Below, one piece after another: positions 7,042-15,606 of a stretch of DNA of 32,038 nucleotides. Within the stretch, counting starts at the first letter, position 1. Each line of letters opens with the position of its first letter. Made by a program: the position numbers and the translations under genes. Below the pieces are notes generated by a model that worked only from the letters and a program-made list of their open reading frames with translations, was not told the origin of the DNA and did no database searches. Source of the stretch: JAZOTK01 sp045534775 (GTDB lineage: Bacteria; Bacillota; Clostridia; RUG12999); the NCBI GenBank assembly GCA_045534775.1, contig JAZSKI010000003.1, forward strand, positions 1 through 32,038, written 5' to 3'.

Positions 7042-9084
7042 ATGAGAATTGCTTTAACAGGCAATCCGAACTCCGGTAAAACCACAATGTATAATGCTCT
7101 GACCGGCCGTAATGAGAAGGTTGGTAACTGGGCAGGTGTTACCGTTGAGAGGAAAGAACACCCAATTAAAAAGGCTTACTTTAAGGGAGACGAAGAACTT
7201 ATCGCTGTGGACTTGCCCGGTGCTTATTCGATGTCACCTTTTACATCTGAAGAAAGCATCACAAGCTCCTATGTGAAGAAGGAAAACCCTGATGTCATCA
7301 TCAACATCGTGGATGCTGCAAATCTTAGCCGTTCTCTTTTCTTCACAACTCAGCTTTTAGAGCTTGGCGTACCTGTTGTTGTTGCTCTTAACAAAAGCGA
7401 CATCAACGAAAAGAAAGGCACAAAAATTGATGTTGCAAAGCTTTCTGAAAAGCTTGCTTGCCCTGTAATCGAAACTGTTTCTGTTTCCGCAGAAGGCCTA
7501 CAGGCAGTTGTTGAAGCTGCGGTAAATGCTGTGGGTACAACACAAGCTACAGTTTATTCACAGGGAAGTATTGACCTTACAAGCAAAGATGCAGTTGAAA
7601 AAGCCGACCGTAAACGTTTTGAATTCGTGAATAAAATTGTAAAAGAAGTTGAAACCCGTAAGGTTCTTACAAAGGATAAGATGTTCGGAGATAAAATCGA
7701 TGCCGTTCTTACAAATAAATGGCTTGGTATTCCAATTTTTGCTGCTGTTATGTTCCTTGTGTTCCATATTTCTCAGGCCGAAGGACCTCTTGGACTTGGT
7801 AAATGGCTTGAAGGTATATTAGCCGGTGCGGTGGAATCCTTCCAAGGTTATATTGGCGAGCTTTTGGCAGATGCACATCCACTTCTTTCAGCTATCCTTG
7901 TTGACGGTATCATCGGCGGCGTTGCAGCTGTTGTAGGTTTCTTGCCGCTCGTTATGGTAATGTATTTCCTTATCGCACTTTTGGAAGACTGCGGTTATAT
8001 GTCAAGAGCCTGTGTCGTTCTTGATCCTATCTTTAAAAAGGTTGGGCTTTCCGGTAAATCTGTAATTCCGTTTGTTATCACAGTTGGTTGTGCAGTACCC
8101 GGTATAATGGCAAGCCGTACAATCCGTAACGAGCGTGAGCGCAGAGCCACTGCTATGCTTGCTCCCTTTATGCCTTGCGGCGCTAAAATTCCTGTAATTG
8201 CCCTTATTGCAGGAGCATTCTTTGATAATGCAGGTTGGGTTAGCACACTTATGTATCTTTCAGGTATTGTATTGATTTTCCTCGGTGCTTTACTTGTAAA
8301 CAAAATTGCAGGTTATAAGGCAAGAAAATCATTCTTTATTATCGAATTACCGGAATACAAAGTTCCATCGTTGTGGAGTGCTTTTAAATCAATGTGTAGC
8401 CGTGGATGGGCTTACATTGTAAAAGCTGCAACAATTATACTCCTTTGTAATATGGCAGTACAGATTATGCAGACATTTACCTGGAGCTTCCAAGTAGCAG
8501 AAACTGCGGATGCTTCCATTCTTGCAACTATTGCAAGTCCGTTTGCGTACATACTTGTTCCGATTGTTGGTGTACTTTCGTGGCAGCTCGCAGCAGCGGC
8601 GGTTACAGGCTTCATTGCAAAAGAAAATGTTGTTGGTACACTTGCAGTTTGCTTCGTAGGCCTTGAAAATCTTATTGATACAGAAGAGCTTGCTCTTATG
8701 GAAGGTGCAGGTGCAGAGGTTGCTACAGTATTTGCAATCACAAAGGTTGCAGCGCTTGCATACCTTATGTTTAACCTCTATACTCCTCCTTGCTTTGCTG
8801 CTATCGGTTCTATGAATGCAGAAATGAAGAGTAAAAAATGGCTTTGGGGTGGAATTGGTCTTCAGCTTGGTGCAGGTTATACTGTTGCATATTTAGTTTA
8901 CACAATTGGTACACTTATCAATGCTCCTGCTTCACTTAATGTTGGTGCTGCGATTAGCGGTCTTGTTATTGTTGCTGCTTTGGCTTTATTGGTTGTTGGT
9001 CTTATCAATAACACAAACAAGAAACTTAAAGAGGAATATGCTTTAAGCTCTGCAGTTTCAAATAATACAAGCATTAGAGTATAA
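7042..9084 (+). CDS. feoB: FeoB, ferrous iron transport protein B
   Basis: The 680-residue inner-membrane Fe(II) transporter has an N-terminal cytosolic G-protein domain: G1 GNPNSGKTT at 7-15, G2 Thr in AGVTVER, G3 DLPG at 57-60, G4 NKSD at 117-120, G5 SVSAEGL. A helical GDI-like spacer follows. The membrane domain has about ten hydrophobic segments, including LLEDCGYMSRACVVLDP and the VITVGCAVPGIMASRTIRN motif; the Cys residues in these two stretches are conserved in the family. The length is typical of clostridial FeoB. AAGGAGG precedes the start. The stop codon overlaps the start of the Cys-rich small gene, indicating translational coupling. Confidence 0.97.
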   Translation: MRIALTGNPNSGKTTMYNALTGRNEKVGNWAGVTVERKEHPIKKAYFKGDEELIAVDLPGAYSMSPFTSEESITSSYVKKENPDVIINIVDAANLSRSLFFTTQLLELGVPVVVALNKSDINEKKGTKIDVAKLSEKLACPVIETVSVSAEGLQAVVEAAVNAVGTTQATVYSQGSIDLTSKDAVEKADRKRFEFVNKIVKEVETRKVLTKDKMFGDKIDAVLTNKWLGIPIFAAVMFLVFHISQAEGPLGLGKWLEGILAGAVESFQGYIGELLADAHPLLSAILVDGIIGGVAAVVGFLPLVMVMYFLIALLEDCGYMSRACVVLDPIFKKVGLSGKSVIPFVITVGCAVPGIMASRTIRNERERRATAMLAPFMPCGAKIPVIALIAGAFFDNAGWVSTLMYLSGIVLIFLGALLVNKIAGYKARKSFFIIELPEYKVPSLWSAFKSMCSRGWAYIVKAATIILLCNMAVQIMQTFTWSFQVAETADASILATIASPFAYILVPIVGVLSWQLAAAAVTGFIAKENVVGTLAVCFVGLENLIDTEELALMEGAGAEVATVFAITKVAALAYLMFNLYTPPCFAAIGSMNAEMKSKKWLWGGIGLQLGAGYTVAYLVYTIGTLINAPASLNVGAAISGLVIVAALALLVVGLINNTNKKLKEEYALSSAVSNNTSIRV

Positions 9085-9248
9085 TGATTACAAATATAAT
9101 TTTGGTGATAATTCTTCTGCTTATTGCAGGAGGTGCAGGACTGTACCTTTACAGAGCAAAAAAGCGCGGGGAAAAATGTATAGGCTGTCCTTACGGAAAG
9201 CAGTGCAACGGTAAATGTAACAGCAGGGGAAACGAGTGTTATAAATAA
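9084..9248 (+). CDS. FeoB-associated Cys-rich membrane protein
   Basis: This 54-residue product starts on the last A of the feoB TAA stop (TAATG overlap), so the two are translationally coupled. It has one N-terminal membrane helix (residues 3-22, mostly Ile, Leu, Gly, Ala), then a lysine/arginine-rich stop-transfer stretch. A Cys-rich tail follows with five Cys in KCIGCPYGKQCNGKCNSRGN and a sixth near the end. That is the layout of the small FeoB-associated proteins found after feoB in Firmicutes. The Cys cluster may bind iron or an iron-sulfur centre; the precise function in the family is not settled. Confidence 0.85.
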   Translation: MITNIILVIILLLIAGGAGLYLYRAKKRGEKCIGCPYGKQCNGKCNSRGNECYK

Positions 9249-9263
9249 TCGGCAAATTAATAT

Positions 9264-9341
9264 AAAAAGCTTTATATACAGGTATCGAACATATATGGTT
9301 GCATATTCAACATATATCGGAGGAGATACCTGTGCTTTTTT
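9264..9341 (+). terminator. Probable terminator of the feo operon
   Basis: An outer AAAAAGC/GCTTTTT pair (9264-9270 and 9334-9340) and an inner 9-bp stem ACAGGTATC/GATACCTGT (9278-9286 and 9325-9333) are separated by a 7-base bulge; the hairpin ends in a T-run. The apical loop of 38 bases contains ACATATAT twice, which is large for a simple terminator. Confidence 0.5.
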
Positions 9342-9432
9342 ATATGACATATTTTCTGCAGTATGTTTGAAGGGAGACTTATGTGCAGCTTTATAAAAGG
9401 ACTGAAAAAATTGCACCGCAAAATTTTTCATC

Positions 9433-9461
9433 TTTACTTTTGCGGGATTGTATGATATACT
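9433..9461 (+). promoter_or_regulatory. Sigma-A promoter of the GTPase-NYN gene
   Basis: TTTACT (9433-9438) and TATACT (9456-9461) are 17 bases apart, 34 bases before the start codon. The leader is short and has no attenuator-like structure of the kind found before tet(M). Confidence 0.55.
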
Positions 9462-9495
9462 GAATATATGATAATTATGAGATGGGAGAAATAAT

Positions 9496-12015
9496 ATGAA
9501 ACGGATTGTTACCGGAATTTTAGCTCACGTGGATTCGGGAAAAACTACTCTTTCCGAAGCCCTTTTATATAAGACGGGCGAAATCCGTAAAATAGGTCGC
9601 GTTGACCATGGCGATGCTTTTCTGGATAATAACGAAATAGAACGTGACCGCGGTATAACGATTTTTTCAAAGCAGGCAGTATTTATGTCGGGCGATACGG
9701 AAATAACCCTGCTGGACACACCGGGACACGTGGATTTTTCTATAGAAACGGAACGGGTGCTGAGCGTTCTGGATTACGCGGTGCTGGTAATAAGCGGCTC
9801 GGAGGGCGTGCAAAGTCATACGGAAACCCTGTGGAGACTTCTTGCCATGTATCAGGTGCCTGTTTTTATTTTCGTTAATAAAATGGATATGTCAGGCTAC
9901 AGCAGGGAGACCATGACAGCCAATATCCGCAGTAAGCTCAGCGATGGGTGCGTACCCTTTGAGGGAAACGAAGATACCTGCGAGGAGCTGGCACTTTGTG
10001 ATGAGAAAATGACCGAAGACTTCCTTGATGGCGGCTCAATAAAAAAAGAGGATATAATCCGCAGTATAAAAGAAAGAAAAGTATTTCCCTGCTATTTCGG
10101 CTCGGCACTTAAAACGGAAGGGATAGACGAGCTTCTCGGCGGGCTGGAGAAATATACGGAGGAATCCGTTTGCGGCGAAGAGCTTTCCGCTACAGTCTTT
10201 AAAATTTCCGAGGACGAAAAGGGCGAGCGACTGACGCATCTTAAAATCACCGGCGGCAGGCTGGCGGTTAAGGAAGTAATTGATGAGGAAAAAATTAATA
10301 ATATAAAAATATATTCGGGTAAAAAATTCAAAACCGTAAACGAAGCGGTAGCCGGGACAGTCTGTGCCGTAACCGGTCTTACAAAAACCTATCCGGGACA
10401 GAGCATAGGACAGCATCGGGCGGACAGCGGTATGGTCCTTGAACCGCCTCTGACCTACTGCGTCATTCCGCAAAATGGGGTGGATATTCATACGGCTATG
10501 GCAAAGCTCAGGAAGCTGGCGGAGGAAGAGCCACAGCTTAAAATTCTGTATGATGAAAGAGTAGGCGAAATCCATATACAGATTATGGGCGAGGTACAGC
10601 TGGAAATTCTGAAACGTATAATTTCCGAACGGTTCGGTATGGAGGTGGAATTTGCAAGAGGCGGTATAGCTTACAAGGAAACCGTATCGGAAGCCGTTGA
10701 GGGTATGGGTCACTATGAACCTTTGCGACACTATGCGGAGGTGCGACTGTATATTGAGCCTGCGCCCAGAGGAAGCGGAGTGCAGATAGAAGCCTCCTGC
10801 AGTGAGGACCTTCTGGGCAGAAACTGGCAAAGACTTATAATGACACATCTAAGAGAAAAAAATCATAGAGGCGTGCTGACAGGCTCACCTCTTACGGATG
10901 TGAAGATTACGCTGACGGCAGGAAAAGCCCATAATAAGCATACCGAAGGCGGCGATTTCAGACAGGCTACCTATCGTGCCGTGAGACAGGGTCTGAAAAG
11001 TGCAAAATCTGTTTTACTTGAACCGTGGTACAGCTTTAAAATGGAGCTGCCGAGCGAAAGTGTAGGTCATGCCATGACGGATATTGAGCTTATGTGCGGC
11101 AGGATTTCATCTGTTGAAACAGCGGACAATACGGCGGTAATAAAGGGAAACGCACCTGTATCGAAAATGTGGAACTATCAGACAGAGCTTGTGAGCTACA
11201 CAAAGGGCCGGGGAAAAATATTCTGCCTGCCGTCAGGCTATGAGCAATGCCACAACAGTAGTGAGGTTATTGCGAAAAAGGGCTATGACAGCGATGAGGA
11301 TGTCAGAAATCCTGCCGATTCGGTTTTCTGTGCAGGCGGTGCAGGCTTTACGGTAAAATGGGATAAGGTCGCCGAATATATGCACACGGAAAGCGTTATA
11401 AAGAAACAAAAAGAGCAGAAAACGAAAAATCTGGTAAAAGAATATGTGGAACATCTGGCGGACGACAATGAGCTTATGAGAATCTTTGAAAAGACCTACG
11501 GACCCATTAAACGCAGACCGCCCGAAGCAGTCAGAATCGGTAGCGAAAAGCCAAAGGAAAAGGTAAAACTCAAACAGCGGAAAGCCGATAAGGAATATGT
11601 GCTGGTAGACGGGTATAATATAATCTTTGCATGGGAGGATTTGGCAAAGCTCGCAAGAGAAAATTTAGATGCTGCAAGAAGCAGTCTTATAAATATTCTG
11701 TGTAACTACAGCGGTATGAGAGGCTGTGAGCTTATAGCGGTTTTTGATGCTTATAAGGTCAAAGGCAACCCGGGTAGCGTGGAGAAAATTCATAATATCA
11801 GCGTTGTCTATACAAAAGAAGCAGAAACTGCCGATGCCTATATTGAACGAGTAACCCACGAGCTTGGGAAAAAACATAATAATATAAGAGTAGCCACCTC
11901 GGATGGGCTTGAACAGCTTATAATCTTAGGCAACGGGGCCTACCGTATCTCCGCCACAGCCTTCCGCGATGAAATAAGACAGATGGAAGAAAGCATACGG
12001 GAATATACGGAATAA
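9496..12015 (+). CDS. TetM/EF-G-like ribosomal GTPase fused to a C-terminal YacP/Rae1-like NYN ribonuclease domain
   Basis: The 839-residue protein begins with a translational GTPase of the tetracycline ribosomal-protection type: G1 AHVDSGKTT at 10-18, RGIT at 52-55, DTPGH at 74-78, NKMD at 128-131, GSAL at 202-205. It lacks the EF-G G' insertion. Domains II-V follow to about 600 (for example GEIHIQIMGEVQLEILKRI and TDVKITLTAGKAHNKHTEGG). A charged linker (about 625-695) leads to a NYN domain at about 696-839, with acidic residues where the YacP/Rae1 active site is expected: Asp705 in VDGYNII, Asp751 in VFDAYK, Asp780 in ETADAYIE, Asp803 in TSDG. TetM-class proteins end near 640 residues and Rae1 is a separate protein of about 170. 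The fusion could bring an A-site mRNA nuclease to the ribosome. Ribosome binding is known for both families; joint action is inference. GGGAGAA precedes the start. Confidence 0.85.
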   Translation: MKRIVTGILAHVDSGKTTLSEALLYKTGEIRKIGRVDHGDAFLDNNEIERDRGITIFSKQAVFMSGDTEITLLDTPGHVDFSIETERVLSVLDYAVLVISGSEGVQSHTETLWRLLAMYQVPVFIFVNKMDMSGYSRETMTANIRSKLSDGCVPFEGNEDTCEELALCDEKMTEDFLDGGSIKKEDIIRSIKERKVFPCYFGSALKTEGIDELLGGLEKYTEESVCGEELSATVFKISEDEKGERLTHLKITGGRLAVKEVIDEEKINNIKIYSGKKFKTVNEAVAGTVCAVTGLTKTYPGQSIGQHRADSGMVLEPPLTYCVIPQNGVDIHTAMAKLRKLAEEEPQLKILYDERVGEIHIQIMGEVQLEILKRIISERFGMEVEFARGGIAYKETVSEAVEGMGHYEPLRHYAEVRLYIEPAPRGSGVQIEASCSEDLLGRNWQRLIMTHLREKNHRGVLTGSPLTDVKITLTAGKAHNKHTEGGDFRQATYRAVRQGLKSAKSVLLEPWYSFKMELPSESVGHAMTDIELMCGRISSVETADNTAVIKGNAPVSKMWNYQTELVSYTKGRGKIFCLPSGYEQCHNSSEVIAKKGYDSDEDVRNPADSVFCAGGAGFTVKWDKVAEYMHTESVIKKQKEQKTKNLVKEYVEHLADDNELMRIFEKTYGPIKRRPPEAVRIGSEKPKEKVKLKQRKADKEYVLVDGYNIIFAWEDLAKLARENLDAARSSLINILCNYSGMRGCELIAVFDAYKVKGNPGSVEKIHNISVVYTKEAETADAYIERVTHELGKKHNNIRVATSDGLEQLIILGNGAYRISATAFRDEIRQMEESIREYTE

Positions 12016-12021
12016 CAGTAT

Positions 12022-12056
12022 AAAAAAATTCATAGCGGTTGCTATGAATTTTTTTT
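12022..12056 (+). terminator. Strong intrinsic terminator after the GTPase-NYN gene
   Basis: A perfect 15-bp stem with a GGTT loop is flanked by A7 and T8 runs. The gene is therefore a single-gene transcription unit. Confidence 0.9.
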
Positions 12057-12105
12057 ATGAATATATCATAGAATTTATTGATTATAACTAAAAGGGGTTT
12101 TATCT

Positions 12106-12816
12106 ATGATAATTTTAATAAAACGGAAACGGTTTACGGCTATGGTGTCGGCGATTATTCTGGCGGCGGCGGTTGTTGTGGGGATTTATGAGATAACGGG
12201 CAGGGAGACAGCGGCTGTTCCTGCGGGGAACAGGGCCGTTATAATTGATGCGGGACACGGCGGTGCGGACGGTGGTGCGGTAGGCACTGACGGTACGGTG
12301 GAGAAGGATTTGAATTTACAGCTGGCACTTAAGGTGCAGGAGCTGCTTGAAAAAAGCGGTTGTACGGTTTTTATGACGAGAAGTGAAGATATTTCCCTCA
12401 GCACGGCCGAGGACGATGCCAAACGTCAACGGAAAATGGCGGATTTAAACAACCGTAAAAAAATGATGCAGGACTATGAGATAGATGCTTTTGTAAGTAT
12501 TCACATGAATACCTTTCCTCAGCCTCAGTATAAGGGAACGCAGGTTTTTTATGCTTCAAAGCCTGAAGCATCAAAGCTTCTGGCGGATTTAATTCAGCAG
12601 GAGGCAGGGAAGGTTGACAGCGAAAATCAAAGGGTAGCCAAGGACGAAAAAGGCGGAATTTACATATTGCAGGAGGCAATAGTGCCGGCGGTTGTAGTGG
12701 AATGTGGATTTTTATCCAATGCGGAGGATTTGGAAAGACTTAAAGGGGATGAATATCAGGATAAGCTGGCAACGGCGATTTATAACGGGATTATAAGATT
12801 TTTTACCGAAAAATAA
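12106..12816 (+). CDS. cwlD: Spore cortex N-acetylmuramoyl-L-alanine amidase CwlD
   Basis: The 236-residue zinc amidase (Amidase_3 fold) removes peptide side chains from muramic acid. In spores this is the first step in making the muramic-delta-lactam of the cortex. It has an N-terminal membrane anchor (about 10-30) and then the catalytic domain. Zinc ligands are His51 in DAGHGG, Glu66 in TVEKDLN and His133 in SIHMN; the catalytic Glu199 is in VVECGFLSN. Length and the single anchor without cell-wall-binding repeats fit CwlD. AAGGGG precedes the start. A CATAGAAT element at about 12067-12074 resembles a sporulation sigma-E/G -10 box. The next gene starts 17 bases later. Confidence 0.85.
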   Translation: MIILIKRKRFTAMVSAIILAAAVVVGIYEITGRETAAVPAGNRAVIIDAGHGGADGGAVGTDGTVEKDLNLQLALKVQELLEKSGCTVFMTRSEDISLSTAEDDAKRQRKMADLNNRKKMMQDYEIDAFVSIHMNTFPQPQYKGTQVFYASKPEASKLLADLIQQEAGKVDSENQRVAKDEKGGIYILQEAIVPAVVVECGFLSNAEDLERLKGDEYQDKLATAIYNGIIRFFTEK

Positions 12817-12832
12817 AGGGGTTGAGCGAAGG

Positions 12833-13390
12833 ATGGACAAAAATTTTTATTCTCTGGAGGGAGAGGGAAGCTGTCTCATAAAGGAGTTTGTGAAAAACTC
12901 AAAACCATATATTCAGGTCAGCGTATCAAATGCCCCTAAGCTTTCTGAAAACGAAATATTCAAGCTGTACAAAAAAGGAAATGAGGGCTATGATATAATA
13001 GGCTCTCTTGAAGGCACGAAAGGCGTTTTTGAAGGGAAATACAAGGCGGGGGATTTGGTGGTTATGCGGAAAAATCTGCTGACGGGAAAAAGCTCTGTGG
13101 AGTTTGGAGAGTCCCGGAGGCTTGAATGGCAGAAAATATGCGGTTATTACAGTCCTTGCAGATACAGAGCGTTTCTGGCGGTTTTGGCGGAGATTAAGGA
13201 TAAAATAAGAGAAAACGGCGGCTACTATGCGGGAAGCAGAGGCAGCAGCATAACGGCGGCGGTAAGAGCAGATGAAAATCCCTTCGGCAGAATGAAAAAA
13301 TATGCGTGGAGGATAAATATAAACGGCGAGGGCTGTTACGCCGTTACGGTAGGAAAGGATGAAAAAGGAGAGTATTTTGTAATAAAATAA
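12833..13390 (+). CDS. Conserved-looking protein of unknown function, co-transcribed with cwlD
   Basis: The 185-residue soluble product starts at an ATG 17 bases after cwlD and is followed by a terminator, so it shares the cwlD transcript. It has no signal peptide or membrane segment and is rich in Lys, Gly and Tyr. Visible stretches are YKAGDLVVMRKNLLTGKSS, a cysteine pair in KICGYYSPCRYRAFL, and a C-terminal beta-rich part with MKKYAWRININGEGCYAVTV. I recognise no family. The cwlD linkage suggests a role in sporulation or cell envelope, but this is context only. The ribosome binding site is weak (GAAGG directly before ATG), so coupling to cwlD is likely. Confidence 0.7.
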   Translation: MDKNFYSLEGEGSCLIKEFVKNSKPYIQVSVSNAPKLSENEIFKLYKKGNEGYDIIGSLEGTKGVFEGKYKAGDLVVMRKNLLTGKSSVEFGESRRLEWQKICGYYSPCRYRAFLAVLAEIKDKIRENGGYYAGSRGSSITAAVRADENPFGRMKKYAWRININGEGCYAVTVGKDEKGEYFVIK

Positions 13391-13409
13391 ATCAGGATAG
13401 AATTAAAAT

Positions 13410-13446
13410 CTCTGAATTGCATATAAAAGGCGGTTCAGAGTTTTTT
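13410..13446 (+). terminator. Terminator of the cwlD operon
   Basis: An 11-bp stem (CTCTGAATTGC with GCGGTTCAGAG, two G-T pairs) has a 9-base loop and is followed by T6. Confidence 0.8.
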
Positions 13447-13545
13447 GTTGCAGTTTTTTAAAAAGAAGGGTTTACACCTAGGATATGTGGGTATAATTGA
13501 TATATAATGTGCATTATGTAATGAATAATTTGTTCAATTATCACA

Positions 13546-13575
13546 TTGAAAACCCGCGCTTAAATGTAGTATAAT
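13546..13575 (+). promoter_or_regulatory. Sigma-A promoter of tig-clpP-clpX
   Basis: TTGAAA (13546-13551) and TATAAT (13570-13575) are 18 bases apart, about 50 bases before tig. No CtsR-type heptad repeat was seen. Confidence 0.65.
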
Positions 13576-13627
13576 AGAATAATGTGGAATATTATTAGAA
13601 GATGCAAATATTTAGGAGGTTTTCATT

Positions 13628-14899
13628 ATGGAAATTACAAAGGAACAAGTAGAGACAAACGTACTGCAGCTTGAAATAAAAGTACCTGCAGACGAGTTTG
13701 AAAAGGCGGTACAAAAGGCGTATCTTAAAAATGTTAAGCATATAAACATCCCCGGCTTTAGAAAAGGTAAAGCTCCCCGTAAGTTAATTGAAAAAAACTA
13801 CGGTGAAGGCGTGTTCTTTGAAGATGCGGCTGATATGCTTCTTCAGGATACATATCCCGAAGCGCTTGAACAGGAAGGAATAGAACCTGTTGCACGTCCT
13901 GAAATAGAAGTAAAAGAAATCGGCTACGGTAAAGACTTTGTTTACACAGCTAAGGTAACAGTTAAGCCTGAGGTTAAATTAGGTAAATATAAGGGTCTTA
14001 AGGTAACTAAGATTGAATATGCCGTAACAGACGAAGAAATTGATAATATGAAAGAAAGAGCGGCACGTTTTGTTGATGTTACAGACAGAGCTGCTGAAAA
14101 AGGCGATGTTGCTGTTATTGATTTTGAAGGCAGCGTGGACGGCACAGTATTTGAAGGCGGAACAGCTCAGAACCACAATCTTACCTTAGGTTCGGGTCAG
14201 TTTATCCCCGGCTTTGAGGAACAGATTGAAGGTCACAGCATAAATGACGAGTTTGATGTAAATGTTACCTTCCCCGAAGAATACCATGCAGAAGAGCTTG
14301 CGGGTAAAGCGGCAGTATTCAAAGTAAAAATCAACGGTATCAAAACAAAACAGTATCCTGAAATTGATGATGAATTCGCAAAGGATGTAAGCGAATTTGA
14401 TACTCTTGAGGAGCTGAAAAATGCCACAAAAGAAAAACTGGTTGAAAACGCACAGAAACGTGCACAGCGTGACCAGGAAGAGGTTATAATAGACGAGGTT
14501 CTCAAAAAGGTTAAGGTTGAAATTCCTGCGGCTATGATTGATAACCAGATTGAAGAATATATAAACGAAGCAAAATACAGACTTCAGGCACAGATGCCGG
14601 GTATTACCTTTGAGCAGTACCTTGAATATACAGGCGGCAGTCTTGATGATTTCAAAGAACAGAGCCGTGAACGTGCTGAAAAGGATGTTAAGGTTTCTCT
14701 CGCAATCGAAGCTATTGCAAAGGCAGAAGAGATTACTGTATCTGACGAAGATATTGATGCAGAAATCAAGAAAATTGCTGAGCAGTATAAAATGGAAGAG
14801 GATAAGGTTCGTGCTATCATCAATGCAGAACAGGTTAAAGAAAGTCTCCTTCCCAGAAAGGTTATTGATTTCTTAGTTGCTGAAACAAAAATAGCATAA
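13628..14899 (+). CDS. tig: Trigger factor, ribosome-associated chaperone
   Basis: The 423-residue protein binds nascent chains at the ribosome exit and has peptidyl-prolyl isomerase activity. The N-terminal ribosome-binding domain carries the signature PGFRKGKAPR (42-51). An FKBP-like isomerase domain follows at about 150-240 (EKGDVAVIDFEGSVDGTVFE and GSGQFIPGFEEQIEG). The C-terminal helical chaperone arms run from about 250 to the end. Length matches the family. AGGAGG precedes the start. It heads the common tig-clpP-clpX cluster, linking folding of new chains to ClpXP proteolysis. Confidence 0.97.
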   Translation: MEITKEQVETNVLQLEIKVPADEFEKAVQKAYLKNVKHINIPGFRKGKAPRKLIEKNYGEGVFFEDAADMLLQDTYPEALEQEGIEPVARPEIEVKEIGYGKDFVYTAKVTVKPEVKLGKYKGLKVTKIEYAVTDEEIDNMKERAARFVDVTDRAAEKGDVAVIDFEGSVDGTVFEGGTAQNHNLTLGSGQFIPGFEEQIEGHSINDEFDVNVTFPEEYHAEELAGKAAVFKVKINGIKTKQYPEIDDEFAKDVSEFDTLEELKNATKEKLVENAQKRAQRDQEEVIIDEVLKKVKVEIPAAMIDNQIEEYINEAKYRLQAQMPGITFEQYLEYTGGSLDDFKEQSRERAEKDVKVSLAIEAIAKAEEITVSDEDIDAEIKKIAEQYKMEEDKVRAIINAEQVKESLLPRKVIDFLVAETKIA

Positions 14900-14934
14900 G
14901 CCCGGGCAGACAAACGGGCAGAAAGGCGGTTATC

Positions 14935-15531
14935 ATGTACGAAAACAATTATTTGCCCATACCTTACGTAATTGAACAAACAAGCAGAGGCGAGAGGTCT
15001 TATGACATATATTCCAGATTACTTATAGACCGCATAGTTTTCTTAAACGGTCAGGTAACAGATGATTCTGCTTCTGTAATAATAGCACAGCTTTTATTCC
15101 TGGAAAGTCAGGATCCCGATAAGGATATAAGCTTCTATATCAACAGTCCGGGCGGTTCTGTAACTGCGGGGCTTGCGATTTATGATACTATGAACTACAT
15201 CAAATGTGACGTTTCCACAATTTGTGTAGGACTGGCGGCAAGTATGGGTTCTTTCCTTTTATCATCAGGTGCAAAGGGAAAACGTATTTCTCTTCCAAAC
15301 AGTGAAATCCTCATACATCAGCCTCTGGGCGGTACGCAGGGTCAGGCTACGGATTTAAAAATTTATACGGATAATATATTGAAAATACGTAAGAAGCTGA
15401 ACACTATCCTTGCAGAAAATACGGGCAAATCGCTTGATGTTATTGAAAAGGATACGGACAGGGATAACTATATGACTGCTGAGGAAGCTCTGGAATACGG
15501 TCTTATAGATAAGATTATCACAAAACGATAA
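14935..15531 (+). CDS. clpP: ATP-dependent Clp protease proteolytic subunit
   Basis: The 198-residue serine peptidase assembles into a double heptamer that degrades substrates fed by ClpX or another Clp ATPase. The catalytic triad is Ser103 in GLAASMGSF, His128 in ILIHQPLGG and Asp177 in DTDRDNYM, with family spacing. YINSPGGSV (69-76 region) forms the oxyanion-hole segment. AAAGGCGG lies before the ATG. A small GCCCG/CGGGC hairpin lies in the 35-base gap after tig. Confidence 0.97.
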   Translation: MYENNYLPIPYVIEQTSRGERSYDIYSRLLIDRIVFLNGQVTDDSASVIIAQLLFLESQDPDKDISFYINSPGGSVTAGLAIYDTMNYIKCDVSTICVGLAASMGSFLLSSGAKGKRISLPNSEILIHQPLGGTQGQATDLKIYTDNILKIRKKLNTILAENTGKSLDVIEKDTDRDNYMTAEEALEYGLIDKIITKR

Positions 15532-15606
15532 AATGGTGGGGGTGGATGTAAAAGTCTGCCCTTTTTAATCATTCACCAAAAAATGTGAGCAGAAAGGATA
15601 TGAAAA

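Noticed and set aside
8898..9431. 177-codon minus-strand ORF over the end of feoB and the Cys-rich gene
   Set aside because: Antisense to feoB and to the coupled small gene; no start signal and no recognisable domain.
10036..10848. 270-codon minus-strand ORF inside the GTPase-NYN gene
   Set aside because: Lies wholly antisense to a well-supported gene, has no ribosome binding site and has a low-complexity Phe/Tyr/Cys-rich composition typical of a shadow.
13500..13545. Regulatory palindrome (ATAATGTGCATTAT) before tig
   Set aside because: Short, AT-rich and does not match CtsR or CIRCE; probably chance.
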